64,000 nucleotides of DNA, from positions 1,104,001 through 1,168,000 of the forward strand of contig NZ_CP095740.1 in the NCBI RefSeq assembly GCF_023078455.1, written 5' to 3'. Below the pieces are notes generated by a model. The model saw only the letters and a program-made list of their open reading frames with translations, did not search any database and was not told the origin of the DNA. This document shows, in pieces, positions 16,882 through 25,680 of the stretch. How positions within the stretch are numbered: the stretch's first letter is position 1; each line of letters opens with the position of its first letter. This DNA comes from Luteibacter aegosomatis (GTDB lineage: Bacteria > Pseudomonadota > Gammaproteobacteria > Xanthomonadales > Rhodanobacteraceae). A program made the translations under genes and the position numbers.

Positions 16882-18546
16882 TCAACGGTGGCCGGTAACC
16901 CGTTCCGCTTCAGCCGCACTCGGCGGCAGATCCAGTTCATCCTCGTGATGGAAGCGCGCCGCCTCCACCATCGGCGTGCGCCAACCCGTGCGGATGCCCC
17001 ACACGTAGAAGATCGCGCCGAGCACCGCCACGAGGGCGAGGTCGTAGCCGTACGGGATGTAGTCGTGGCCGCCGAAGGTCTTGCTGCCGGCCCACGACAC
17101 CAGGGCGATCACGGGCAGGTAGACGATGAGCCACCACGCACCGCGCAGGTGGCGGCCGAAGTCGTCCCAGCCGCTCTTGGCCGTGTAATAGAAGTAGATC
17201 GGCAGCGCCACGACCATCAGCAGGATGATCTCGCCGGTGAGCGGCCACTTGGCCCAGTACAGCAGCTCGGTGGCGAAGATGAAGGCCAGCGCGGCGAGCA
17301 CCGGCAGGCCGGGGATGCGCAGCGGACGCTTCAGTTCGGGGGCGGTGCGGCGCAGCGTCATCACGCTCACCGGGCCGGTGAGGTAGGAGATGATCGTCGA
17401 CACCGAGATCACCGCCGCGAGCGTGCCCCAGCCGCGGAAGAAGAACAGGAAGATGAAGCTCACCACGAGGTTGAGCCACATCGCGGGGCGCGGGATGCCG
17501 AAGCGCGGATGGATGTGGCCGAAGATCTTCGGCAACTGGCCGTTGCGCTCCATCGCGTAGATCATGCGCGCGGTGGTGGCCGTGTACGTGGCGCCGGTAC
17601 CGCTGGGGCTGACGAAGGCGTCGGCGTAGAGCAGGATCGCCATCCAGTTGATCATCAGCGCGGTGGCGAGCTGGGCGAAGGGCGAGGCGTACTGCAGGCC
17701 CGCCCAGCCGTTGCCGAGCTGTTCGGGCGGCACGGCGCCGATGAAGGCGACCTGCAGCAGCACGTAGACGACGGTGGCCAGCAGGATCGATCCGATGACC
17801 GCGAAAGGCACGCTGCGGCCCGGGTTGCGGGCTTCGCCAGCGAGGTTCACGGGGCTCTGGAAGCCGTTGAAACTGAAGACGATGCCCGAGATCGCCACGG
17901 CGGTGAGGATCGAGGAGATGTCGATCGCGTGCGTGCCGCCGTGGGCGCCGATATCGAAATTGCCTGGGTTATAGCTGGTGTAGATCAGCGCGATGCCGGT
18001 GGCCGCCGGCACGACGAGCTTGAAGACGGTGATCGCCGTGTTGCTCTTGGCGAACAGCTTCACGCTCCAGAAGTTGAGGAAGAAGTAGACCATCACCAGC
18101 ACCACGGCGATGGCCAGGCCCGCGTGGGTGAGTTCGCCGTGGTCGGCGCCGGGCGGCACCATGTAGAGGCCCTTGGTCCACTGGGCCCACTCCCAGGGCC
18201 AGGAGGCCATGTACTGCACCGAGGCCTCGGCTTCCACGGGAATCACCGAGACGATGGCGATCCAGTTGGCCCAGCCGGCGATGAAGCCGACCAGCGAACC
18301 GTGGGAGTAGTGGCCGTAGCGCACCATGCCGCCGGATTCGGGAAACATCGCGCCCAGTTCGGCGTAGGTCAGGGCGATGAACAGGATGATGACGGCGCCG
18401 ATGATCCAGGCGTAGACCGCGCCCGGGCCGGCGAGCTGGGCGGCGTGCCAGGCGCCGAACAGCCAGCCTGAGCCGATGATCGAGCCCAGGCCGGTCAGCA
18501 TCAGGGCGAAGGCGCCGACGTCGCGGCGGATATGGTGATGGGACAT
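16882..18546 (-). CDS. APC-superfamily amino acid permease
   Basis: Inner-membrane amino acid transporter of 554 residues with at least twelve predicted helices. The first helix holds the family signature GLGSIIGSGWLFG (residues about 19-31) used for substrate backbone binding. The length and the EAEASVQYMASWPW extracellular region resemble aspartate/proton symporters of the YveA type. The start is ATG 18546 (MSHHHIRRD), with GGAG upstream; a longer frame to 18675 is non-membrane sequence and unlikely. Substrate assignment is tentative. The gene is monocistronic and divergent from a small exported protein. Confidence 0.88.
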   Translation of the reverse strand: MSHHHIRRDVGAFALMLTGLGSIIGSGWLFGAWHAAQLAGPGAVYAWIIGAVIILFIALTYAELGAMFPESGGMVRYGHYSHGSLVGFIAGWANWIAIVSVIPVEAEASVQYMASWPWEWAQWTKGLYMVPPGADHGELTHAGLAIAVVLVMVYFFLNFWSVKLFAKSNTAITVFKLVVPAATGIALIYTSYNPGNFDIGAHGGTHAIDISSILTAVAISGIVFSFNGFQSPVNLAGEARNPGRSVPFAVIGSILLATVVYVLLQVAFIGAVPPEQLGNGWAGLQYASPFAQLATALMINWMAILLYADAFVSPSGTGATYTATTARMIYAMERNGQLPKIFGHIHPRFGIPRPAMWLNLVVSFIFLFFFRGWGTLAAVISVSTIISYLTGPVSVMTLRRTAPELKRPLRIPGLPVLAALAFIFATELLYWAKWPLTGEIILLMVVALPIYFYYTAKSGWDDFGRHLRGAWWLIVYLPVIALVSWAGSKTFGGHDYIPYGYDLALVAVLGAIFYVWGIRTGWRTPMVEAARFHHEDELDLPPSAAEAERVTGHR

Positions 18547-18706
18547 GGACACTCCGTTCGGAAGGACCCGGGGACATCCGGACCTGTGCGGCACAAGGGC
18601 CGGATGATGACAGCCCGGGGCCCCGCTGTCAGCCTGCGCGGCCCCTGCGCAAACCGGCCGCCGGTCGATATACACTGAACGGCGCGGTAAGGATCAAGGG
18701 GTTCGG

Positions 18707-19087
18707 ATGCGTTCGAAGTGGGTCGTCGGCGGCGTGTTGTTCATTGCGATTTCGGTATGCGGCACCGCCGCAGCCGAGGAGCAATGGAGCGACAAGGGCC
18801 GTTCGATCGATTCGGAGTCGTACGACCGCACCGCCAAGGGTTTCTACTTCACGCTGCATCCGGGCGAAGACCCCGTGGAATCCGTGCGGCGCTGCGCCAT
18901 CACGATGCGTGAACTGGGGCATCTTTCGTCGGTGTCGTGCTTCGCCTATACGAGCAAGCAGCGCTTCGACGCCCGGCAGGGCAAGCTCCGGGTGTGCTAT
19001 TCCGCCGTGGCGAACTGGTGGGGGCAGGATGAGCCGGTGAGGGTGGAGACGGTGGACCGGTTACCCCGGATCTGCCCGGCTCGATAG
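18707..19087 (+). CDS. Small exported cysteine-containing protein
   Basis: A 126-residue protein I do not recognise. It has a clear signal peptide (MRSKWVVGGVLFIAISVCG, cleavage likely after GTAAA). The mature part of about 102 residues contains four cysteines (RRCAIT, SVSCFA, RVCYSA, RICPAR), enough for two disulfides in the periplasm. AAGGGG lies 6-11 bases ahead of the ATG, and TATACA at 18669-18674 may be its -10 box. A short-form repeat follows its stop. Confidence 0.75.
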   Translation: MRSKWVVGGVLFIAISVCGTAAAEEQWSDKGRSIDSESYDRTAKGFYFTLHPGEDPVESVRRCAITMRELGHLSSVSCFAYTSKQRFDARQGKLRVCYSAVANWWGQDEPVRVETVDRLPRICPAR

Positions 19088-19094
19088 TCCGAGC

Positions 19095-19115
19095 ATCGCG
19101 GACAGGGTCCGCGAT
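19095..19115. repeat. Short form of the dispersed inverted repeat
   Basis: A 21-bp perfect palindrome apart from its centre (core GCGGACAGGGTCCGC), the outer arms of the 76-bp family without the inner stem. It lies between the convergent small-protein and serine dehydratase genes. Confidence 0.7.
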
Positions 19116-19122
19116 AGGCGCC

Positions 19123-20505
19123 TCAGCACTCGATCACGTTGACGGCCAACCCGCCCCGCGAGGTTTCCTTGTACTTGTCCTTCATGTCGCGTCCCGTGTC
19201 GCGCATGGTGGCGATTACCTTGTCGAGCGACACGTGGTGCTTGCCGTCGCTCTTGAGCGCCATGCGACTGGCGTTGATGGCCTTCACGGCGCCCATGGCG
19301 TTGCGCTCGATGCAGGGGATCTGCACCAGGCCGCCGATCGGGTCGCAGGTGAGGCCGAGGTTGTGTTCCATGCCGATCTCGGCGGCGTTTTCCACCTGGG
19401 TGACGGTGCCGCCCAACGCGGCGGCCAGGCCGCCGGCCGCCATCGAGCAGGCCACGCCCACCTCGCCCTGGCAGCCGACCTCGGCGCCGGAGATGGAGGC
19501 GTTTTCCTTGTAGAGGATGCCGATGGCGGCGGCCGTTAGCATGAACTCGATCACGCCGTTTTCCGACGCGCTCGGGCAGAAGTGCCGGTAGTAGTGCAGT
19601 ACGGCCGGCACGATGCCGGCGGCGCCGTTGGTGGGGGCCGTGACCACGCGGCCGCCCGCGGCGTTTTCCTCGTTGACGGCCAGGGCGTAGAGATTCACCC
19701 AGTCGAGGATGGTGAGCGGATCGCGCAGCGAGGCTTCGGGCTGGGCGCGAAGTTCGGCGGCCATGGCCGGGGCGCGGCGATTGACCTTGAGCCCGCCCGG
19801 CAGCGTGCCCGGCGAGCGCAGGCCGCGCGCGACGCAGTCCTGCATGGCCTTCCAGATGGTCAGCAGGCCCGCGCGGGTCTCCTCTTCGGGACGCCAGATG
19901 CTTTCGTTGCGCATCATCAGCTGGGCGATGGTCAAGCCGTGTTCCTTGCACAGCGACAGCAGTTCGTCGCCGGTGGAAAACGGATACGGCTGCTCGCTGG
20001 TGTCGGCCACGATGCGGTCTTCCGCCGCTTCGTCGGGATTGACGACGAAGCCGCCGCCCACCGAGTAGTAGTCGCGCGTGGCCAGTTCGTTGCCGTCGGC
20101 GTCGTAGGCCGAGAAACGCATGCCGTTGGTGTGGAACGGCAGCTTCTGGCGCTTGTTGAAGACCAGGTCGGATTTTTCGTCGAACGCGATCTCGTGGCGG
20201 CCGAGGATGCGGATGCGCTTGGTCGAGCGGATGCGCTCGAGCGTTGCGGGGATGGCGTCGGGGTCGACGCGATCGGGCCATTCGCCCTCGAAACCGAGCA
20301 GCACGGCCTTGTCGGTGCCGTGGCCGCGGCCGGTCATGGCGAGCGAACCGAACAGTTCGCAGCGCACGCGCGCCACGCGCTCGAGCACGCCTTTCTCCTC
20401 GAGCCAGTGGTCGGCGAAGCGCGCGCCGGCGCGCATCGGGCCCACGGTATGCGACGAGGACGGGCCGATGCCGATCTTGAAGAGGTCGAAAACGCTGACT
20501 GCCAT
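19123..20505 (-). CDS. sdaA: L-serine ammonia-lyase, iron-sulfur type
   Basis: Single-chain L-serine dehydratase of 460 residues that converts L-serine to pyruvate and ammonia. The N-terminal beta domain carries the family motif [15 protein letters not shown]. The C-terminal catalytic domain has the conserved cysteines of the 4Fe-4S site in [24 protein letters not shown] and QIPCIERN. The length fits the SdaA/SdaB type. The divergent gene is a small glutaredoxin. I see no specific operator. Confidence 0.95.
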   Translation of the reverse strand: MAVSVFDLFKIGIGPSSSHTVGPMRAGARFADHWLEEKGVLERVARVRCELFGSLAMTGRGHGTDKAVLLGFEGEWPDRVDPDAIPATLERIRSTKRIRILGRHEIAFDEKSDLVFNKRQKLPFHTNGMRFSAYDADGNELATRDYYSVGGGFVVNPDEAAEDRIVADTSEQPYPFSTGDELLSLCKEHGLTIAQLMMRNESIWRPEEETRAGLLTIWKAMQDCVARGLRSPGTLPGGLKVNRRAPAMAAELRAQPEASLRDPLTILDWVNLYALAVNEENAAGGRVVTAPTNGAAGIVPAVLHYYRHFCPSASENGVIEFMLTAAAIGILYKENASISGAEVGCQGEVGVACSMAAGGLAAALGGTVTQVENAAEIGMEHNLGLTCDPIGGLVQIPCIERNAMGAVKAINASRMALKSDGKHHVSLDKVIATMRDTGRDMKDKYKETSRGGLAVNVIEC

Positions 20506-20584
20506 GGCTGCCTGGGTGGCTACGGGATGGGGGGACAGCCGGTTATTCTACGCCCTGCCGCCCATCGACCCCATAGGCCACCGG

Positions 20585-20842
20585 ATGACCCCGTTCACGC
20601 TCTTCCAGCGCGACGACTGCCACCTCTGCGACCAGGCGCTGGACGTGCTGGCGGTGGCGCGGTTGCCGGATTTTTCCTCGGTGTTCATCGATGACGACGA
20701 GGCGTTGGAAGCGCGATACGGGGCTCGCGTGCCGGTATTGCGGCGCGGCGACGGGGTGGAGCTGGATTGGCCGTTCGACGTCGGTGCGGTGAAGTCTTTC
20801 GCCGCCCCATCGCGGACAGGGTCCGCTCCCACCCTTCGGTAG
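20585..20842 (+). CDS. Small glutaredoxin-family protein
   Basis: An 85-residue thioredoxin-fold protein with redox motif CHLC at residues 12-15 (FQRDDCHLCDQAL) and the cis-proline region ARVPVLR. It belongs to the DUF836/glutaredoxin-like group. The last dozen codons (after VKSFAAP) run into a dispersed inverted repeat at 20809, and the stop TAG comes from the repeat's inner arm. The native end has probably been replaced or extended by repeat insertion. The start is ATG 20585, giving MTPFTLF; the ribosome site is weak. Confidence 0.82.
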   Translation: MTPFTLFQRDDCHLCDQALDVLAVARLPDFSSVFIDDDEALEARYGARVPVLRRGDGVELDWPFDVGAVKSFAAPSRTGSAPTLR

Positions 20843-20883
20843 ATGCGTTGCTACCGGAGGGTGGGAGCGGACCCTGTCCGCGA
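20809..20883. repeat. Dispersed 76-bp inverted repeat, copy 2
   Basis: Same architecture as copy 1: outer arms GCGGACAGGGTCCGC / GCGGACCCTGTCCGC and inner arms CCCACCCTTCGGTAG / CTACCGGAGGGTGGG, with one mismatch. Its left half is the 3' end of the glutaredoxin gene; its right end is 19 bp from the convergent GTPase stop. Confidence 0.85.
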
Positions 20884-20902
20884 CGGGACGGCGATCACGC
20901 GC

Positions 20903-22246
20903 TTATTTCTTTAAACGCCGCAGGATCTCCTCCCGCGCCTCCCGCAAGATCGAATCCCGATCCAGGCTCGCCACGATATCGGCCACCGCCCGCTTCGCCC
21001 CTTGCTCGCCCCACGACTTGCCCGCCACCAGGTAATGCTCCGCCGCGCGGCCGATGAGCACCGTGGCGTACCAGCCCAGCGCACCCTGCGCCGCGGCGGT
21101 GACCACCACGGACAACCCGCCGCTCAAGCCTTTCAGCGCCGACGACGCCAGTTGCATGCCCCACACCGCGCCCATCAGCGCGGCGAGCTGCGTGCTGATG
21201 ACGGCGACGAGGCGGCCCGATTCGCCGCGGGTGAGCGGCAGGCCGTAGACGCGGCTCAGTTGCACCACCATCGCGGCGTCGAGGCCGCCGGCCAGCAGCA
21301 GGTCGGCCACCGGCACGGGATTGAGCGCCACGGCCACGGCCTTGGCGATGCAGTATTGGCGAATCGTGCGCGAGGCCACCTCGCGTCGCGTGGACGCGAT
21401 GCGCGCGCTTACCTGGTCGGTCAGCCGTCCGGCGAACAGGCCCGCGTTGATGGCGGAAAGCGCCTTGCCTTCACGCTCGGCGATGGCGACGAGGCGTGAC
21501 TTGAGCGCCGTCACGTCCGCCGGGCGAGGCTCGCTGATCCGCCGCTCTCCGCCACGCGCATCCACCTCGACGACATCGCGCGGCGTGGGACGCGCGGCCA
21601 CGGCGATCACGTCTTCGTGGCGCACGAGGCCATCGGCGTGCTCACGCAATCGTTCGAGCAATCCCTCGCGTTCGTCGTCGGCATACCGGTCGGCCTTGTT
21701 GAGCGCGAGCAGCAGGGGCCGACGCGTGGCGGCCAGCGTGCGCATCGCGTCGCGTTCTTCGCGGGTGAGGTCGCCGTCGGCGACGAAGACGATGAGGTCG
21801 CTCACCTCGGCCACTTCGAAGGCGAGCTTTTCGCGGTCTTCGCCGCCCAGTTCATTGATGCCCGGCGTGTCGATGAGCACGAGGCCCGCGTTGGTGGCTT
21901 CGTCGAGGCGAGCCACGTCGGCGCCCGTGGTGGTGCCGTGGAGCACGCCCACCTCGAACGCCTCGCGGCCCAGCAGCGCATTGCCCAGCGCCGATTTGCC
22001 CGCGGAAACGCGGCCGAAGACGGCCACGTGGAGTTCTTCGTTTTCCAGCCGGTCGAGCATGTGCTCGACGCGACGGAAATCCTCGGCCATCGCCGCGCGT
22101 ACGTCGGCGGGGATGGACGGATCGTCGAGCAGGCCGCGCAGGCTGGCGGCGACCGCTCCGCCACGCGCGCCGTCCACCGGGGCGGACGGCGCGGCACGGC
22201 GAAAACGGCCGGTGAGGCCTTGCAGGCGTTCGCGCCAGCCCGCCAT
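20903..22246 (-). CDS. Membrane-associated GTPase with DUF697-like C-terminus
   Basis: GTPase of 447 residues. The G domain, about residues 68-230, has Walker A GRVSAGKSALGNALL, switch II DTPGINELGG and base-specificity motif NKAD. The C-terminal 170 residues hold alternating hydrophobic helices (VPVADLLLAGGLDAAMVVQL and others) of the DUF697 type that insert into or lie on the membrane. It is the last gene of a five-gene operon, seven bases after a YceI gene. Relatives are linked to membrane or ribosome assembly, but no specific function is established. A second protein of the same build is encoded at the other end of the operon. Confidence 0.85.
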   Translation of the reverse strand: MAGWRERLQGLTGRFRRAAPSAPVDGARGGAVAASLRGLLDDPSIPADVRAAMAEDFRRVEHMLDRLENEELHVAVFGRVSAGKSALGNALLGREAFEVGVLHGTTTGADVARLDEATNAGLVLIDTPGINELGGEDREKLAFEVAEVSDLIVFVADGDLTREERDAMRTLAATRRPLLLALNKADRYADDEREGLLERLREHADGLVRHEDVIAVAARPTPRDVVEVDARGGERRISEPRPADVTALKSRLVAIAEREGKALSAINAGLFAGRLTDQVSARIASTRREVASRTIRQYCIAKAVAVALNPVPVADLLLAGGLDAAMVVQLSRVYGLPLTRGESGRLVAVISTQLAALMGAVWGMQLASSALKGLSGGLSVVVTAAAQGALGWYATVLIGRAAEHYLVAGKSWGEQGAKRAVADIVASLDRDSILREAREEILRRLKK

Positions 22247-22253
22247 GCGCGGC

Positions 22254-22808
22254 TTACTTCGGCAGCAGGTTGAGCGTGCCGTTGACCAACACCTCGTCGG
22301 CGATGGTCGAGGTGTCCTTGTATTCGCCGCCGCCCACGCCGAAGTCCAGGCGCTTCAGCGTGCCGGTAACCGAAAGGCGCGCGCCGCCGGCGGCGGGGTC
22401 GAACACCACTTTCAACGCCACCGGCTTGGTGATGCCGTGCAGCGTGAGGTTGCCGTTGGCCACCACGTTGCCCTTGGCGTCCTTGGTGAAGCCGGTGGTC
22501 ACGTAGTGCGCCTTGGGAAACTTGGCCGCGTCGAAGAAATCCGAACCGGGCAGGGCGCCGTCGCGATCGCCGTCGCCGGTCTTCGCCGTGGCGACGTCGA
22601 CGGTCACGTCGAATTTGGAGGCGGCGAGGTTGGCCGGGTCGTAGCTGATGGCGGCGTCGAACTTGCCGAAGCTGCCGTCGAACTGCTGGCCCTGGAACTT
22701 GCCGCTGAAGCCCAGCGTGCTGCCGGGACCGACCTTGTAGTCGGCCGCGGAGGCGGCCATCGGCAGGGCCAGCGCGAAAGCGAGGGCGGAAAGGCGGCGG
22801 ATCGTCAT
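22254..22808 (-). CDS. yceI: YceI-family periplasmic lipid-binding protein
   Basis: Exported lipocalin-like protein of 184 residues. The signal peptide is residues 1-22 (ends MAASAAD). The YceI beta-barrel pattern is clear: FSGKFQGQQFDGSFGKFDAAI, PGSDFFDAAKFPKAHYVTTGF and the C-terminal strand TLNLLPK. Family members bind isoprenoid lipids or quinones. Its ATG overlaps the stop of the cytochrome b561 gene (ATGA), with GGAG just ahead, so the two proteins are made together. A quinone-linked partner role is likely. Confidence 0.9.
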   Translation of the reverse strand: MTIRRLSALAFALALPMAASAADYKVGPGSTLGFSGKFQGQQFDGSFGKFDAAISYDPANLAASKFDVTVDVATAKTGDGDRDGALPGSDFFDAAKFPKAHYVTTGFTKDAKGNVVANGNLTLHGITKPVALKVVFDPAAGGARLSVTGTLKRLDFGVGGGEYKDTSTIADEVLVNGTLNLLPK

Positions 22809-23389
22809 GGCGTGTCTCCGGGGGAAGGGGGGATGTTCCGCTTGGCGCGGCCGAAGGGCAGCATACGCCGGAGCGTATCGTCGCGGTCGATGACATGGTG
22901 CTTGAGCGCGCCGCCGACGTGGGCGACGAGCACCAGCACGAGGAACCAGAACAGGTACTCGTGCACCTCGAGCAGGAGGTCGTCGATGTCGGGATTCCTG
23001 TCGATCAACGCGGGCAGGTTGAACAGCTTGAAGTACTGCAACGGAAAACCGTGCGCCGAGTTGAAGATCCAGCCCGACAACGGCAACGACACGATCAGCA
23101 CGTAGAGCAGGCCATGCACGACGTGCGCGGCGATCCGCTGCCACCGTGGCGCGGGATCCTCCGCCGGACGGCGATCCGCGAGGCGCCACAGAAGGCGCAG
23201 GAAAAAGAGCGCGAGCACCGTCAATCCGATCGACTTGTGCAGCGCGAACATGTTGATCTTCTGCATCGACGGTTTCAGGTCGGACATCCAGAACGCGAAG
23301 ATGCCGTTGCCGACGATGAGGAGCGCCATCACCCAGTGGAAGGTCTTGGCGACGGTGCTCCATCGGCCGGGTTCACTGCGTAGGGGCAT
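22805..23389 (-). CDS. Cytochrome b561
   Basis: Four-helix di-heme membrane protein of 194 residues. Candidate heme ligands are H18 (FHWVMALL), H51 (LHKSIG) and the histidines in HVVHGLLY, VHEYLFW and AHVGGALKHH. Bacterial b561 proteins oxidise or reduce quinol and can handle superoxide. It lies between two yceI-type genes in the same operon, an arrangement often seen for YceI/b561 pairs. It overlaps the upstream yceI gene by 17 bases and the downstream one by ATGA. Confidence 0.93.
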   Translation of the reverse strand: MPLRSEPGRWSTVAKTFHWVMALLIVGNGIFAFWMSDLKPSMQKINMFALHKSIGLTVLALFFLRLLWRLADRRPAEDPAPRWQRIAAHVVHGLLYVLIVSLPLSGWIFNSAHGFPLQYFKLFNLPALIDRNPDIDDLLLEVHEYLFWFLVLVLVAHVGGALKHHVIDRDDTLRRMLPFGRAKRNIPPSPGDTP

Positions 23390-23999
23390 CGGTGGGCTCC
23401 TTGGTGGTGGGGGACGGCTTTTCGCCGCCGCGGATGGCTTCGGCCTCGAGCCACACGGTGACCTCGGTGCCGATGGAATTTCGGTTCGACGTCATGCCGA
23501 AGACGGTGCGGTCGAGGGTGAAGCTCGAGGAAAAGCCGGCCACCGTGTGCAGGCCGTAGATGGTGCGGCCCACGCGGTTGACGCGAAAGGGAATGTCCAG
23601 CGGCACCGTGACGCCGCGCAGGGTGAACTTGCCGTGCACCGTGCCTTCGGTATCGCTGCGTTTTTCCACCGATTCGCTGACGTAGCGCGCGGTGGCGGCG
23701 CGCGCCGTGTCGAGCAGGCTGGCACCCTTCACGGCCTTGTTCCAGTCGGCGTCGCCCATGTCGAGCGAATCGAGGTTCACGGTGACCTGCAACGAGGATT
23801 TCGACCAGTCGTCCGGATCGAAGCGCAGCGAGCCTTCGCTGATCTTCAGGCGGCCGAACGAGCGTGAAAAACCGTTGTGCTCCACGTTGAACACGATCTG
23901 CGTATGCACCGGGTCGAGGCGGTAGTCGGCGGGTTCGGCCATGGCGGCCAAGGGCGCCAGTGCCAGCAAGGCGGGGAGGAAGAACCGTGCATGCGACAT
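23373..23999 (-). CDS. YceI-family protein, second copy
   Basis: Periplasmic YceI-like protein of 208 residues from the ATG at 23999, which begins a clean signal peptide (MSHARFFLPALLALAPLAAM). The barrel shows YRLDPVHTQIVFNVEHNGFSR, the KFTLRGVTVPLDIPFRVN strand pair and VFGMTSNRNSIG. The frame is open upstream to an ATG at 24098 that overlaps the GTPase stop as ATGA and would add 33 residues containing an extra hydrophobic helix. Translational coupling favours the long form, the signal peptide favours the short form. It has an unusual Lys/Pro/Thr-rich C-terminal tail. Confidence 0.82.
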   Translation of the reverse strand: MSHARFFLPALLALAPLAAMAEPADYRLDPVHTQIVFNVEHNGFSRSFGRLKISEGSLRFDPDDWSKSSLQVTVNLDSLDMGDADWNKAVKGASLLDTARAATARYVSESVEKRSDTEGTVHGKFTLRGVTVPLDIPFRVNRVGRTIYGLHTVAGFSSSFTLDRTVFGMTSNRNSIGTEVTVWLEAEAIRGGEKPSPTTKEPTDAPTQ

Positions 24000-24094
24000 G
24001 CGGGGAGCCCTGCTTCGGAAAAGGGCCGCGGCGCAGCCGATAAGGGTGAGTGTGGCCGAGAGGAAAAAGGTTGTCAGCCCGCCAAATGGAGAAC

Positions 24095-25561
24095 TCATCG
24101 TTCGCCCCGCCGATCCCGCAGAGCCTCGCGGGTGAGGTCGGTGAGCCGGCCAAGACGCGAGGCCGAGCCTTCCGCGAGCAGGTCGCGCAGGCGCCGCCCG
24201 GCTTCGGCGCCGTCGAGCCGGTGGTGTTCGGCCAGCGTGGTGGCGAGGGCACGACCCAGGCTGTCGAAGATGAGCGCGTAGGCGAAGGCGTGGAGGACGC
24301 CCCCGCCGAGCGTGCCCAGACCGGGAAAGGCCTTCAATGCGTTGCCCGCCACCGCGAGTACCACCGAGGTGCCGGTGCGCACCGTCATGCGCGCCTCGCG
24401 CAGCAGGGCCTCGATTTCGATGTCGCTCACCTTCACGCCGTAGAGCGTGGCCAGGTCGCGGGCGAGGCTGGCGGCAAGGGCACCCTGCACGATCAGGTCG
24501 GTGCCCGGGGCCACGGCCGCCATGGCCCCGACGATGGCGCGCCGTGCATGGCGCGTCACGATGCGCTCGGCTTCTTCCTCGCGGAAGGCCGCCTCGCTTT
24601 CGCTCGTGCGTTCGTGGAGACGGGCGAGCACCGCCTGCTCGCGTTGCGTTTCCAGGGCATCGACGCCGGGGGCCACGAGACGTTCCAGCGCCGCGCGCAG
24701 GTCGCGGACCTCGGGTTTTCGCGCCCGGCGTACCTCTTCCACCGTGCCGTCGGGAAGGCGGCGGGTGAAACGTTCGTCACCCCCCGCGCTCGTCGCCACC
24801 ACCGCATCGGGCATGTCGTCGGCGTGCTGGCGGACACGGGCGAGGATGGCGTCGCGCTCGCCGTCGGTCCATTGGTCGGCCTTGTTCACGACCAACACCA
24901 GCGGTTTGCCGAAATACCCCAGCCAGCGCAGTTCCGTCGCCTGGGTGCGGGTGAGGTCGCCGGCGCAGACGTAGACCACCGCATGCGCGCGCAGGGCTTC
25001 GTCGCGGGCGATGCGTTCATGCGCCTCGCCACCGGCCTCGGCCGATCCGGGTACGTCGGCGATCGTCCAGGTGTCGCCCGTGGGAGAGGGGCCGTCATGG
25101 AGCGTGACGGTCTTCGTCGTGCCGCCGCGGGCATCGCTGACGACGTGGGCATCGGGAACCAGCGCCGCGATGAGTGCCGATTTGCCGACGGAGATTTCGC
25201 CGAACAGCGCAATATGGATGCGCCGACTTTCACGGCGGCGGTCGAGTTCGTCGAGTTCGGTAAGAAGATTCTCAGCGTCGGCGTGTCGTTCGCGCAGCGC
25301 GCCGATCCGCGCCTCGATCGACCCCCGGTCCGGGGCGACCGCCCGAGGGCGGTCGCGACGCGGGCGCAACCAATACGCGACCACCCCCAGTCCGCCGCAA
25401 AGAATGACCGCCAGGATCGCGCCGATCAGCCAGCGGATACCGAGGGGCAGGGTCATGAAGCGCTGTGCCGTCGACATCGCGCGTTCGAGGATCGATAGCA
25501 GCAGCCACGCGAGCGCGGCGATGCCGATGGCGGCGGTCAAGAGACGGAATCGGCGTGACAT
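24095..25561 (-). CDS. Membrane GTPase with N-terminal helices and DUF697-like domain
   Basis: A 488-residue GTPase. Two N-terminal membrane helices (about residues 8-25 and 42-63) precede a basic linker and the G domain, with Walker A GEISVGKSALI, DVPGSAEAGG and NKAD. The C-terminal part has hydrophobic helices near VAPGTDLIVQGALAASLARD and FPGLGTLGGGVLHAFAYALI. It is the first gene of the operon; its stop overlaps a possible start of the yceI gene. It resembles the GTPase at the other end, but only this one has the N-terminal anchor. The start at ATG 25561 is chosen over one three codons upstream. Confidence 0.85.
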   Translation of the reverse strand: MSRRFRLLTAAIGIAALAWLLLSILERAMSTAQRFMTLPLGIRWLIGAILAVILCGGLGVVAYWLRPRRDRPRAVAPDRGSIEARIGALRERHADAENLLTELDELDRRRESRRIHIALFGEISVGKSALIAALVPDAHVVSDARGGTTKTVTLHDGPSPTGDTWTIADVPGSAEAGGEAHERIARDEALRAHAVVYVCAGDLTRTQATELRWLGYFGKPLVLVVNKADQWTDGERDAILARVRQHADDMPDAVVATSAGGDERFTRRLPDGTVEEVRRARKPEVRDLRAALERLVAPGVDALETQREQAVLARLHERTSESEAAFREEEAERIVTRHARRAIVGAMAAVAPGTDLIVQGALAASLARDLATLYGVKVSDIEIEALLREARMTVRTGTSVVLAVAGNALKAFPGLGTLGGGVLHAFAYALIFDSLGRALATTLAEHHRLDGAEAGRRLRDLLAEGSASRLGRLTDLTREALRDRRGER

Positions 25562-25680
25562 GGGAGGCATCTTACGTCGAAGCGTGTCGGCATGCGCCTA
25601 CATGGATATCAGGCGGTTACCCGGCTTTTTCCGTGCGACGACCATGGCAAGATGAACGGGATCGATTGGAAGCAGGCGTC

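Noticed and set aside
16888..18471. 527-codon plus-strand frame rich in His, Asp and Arg
   Set aside because: Shadow of the APC permease; the His/Asp bias mirrors hydrophobic codons on the other strand.
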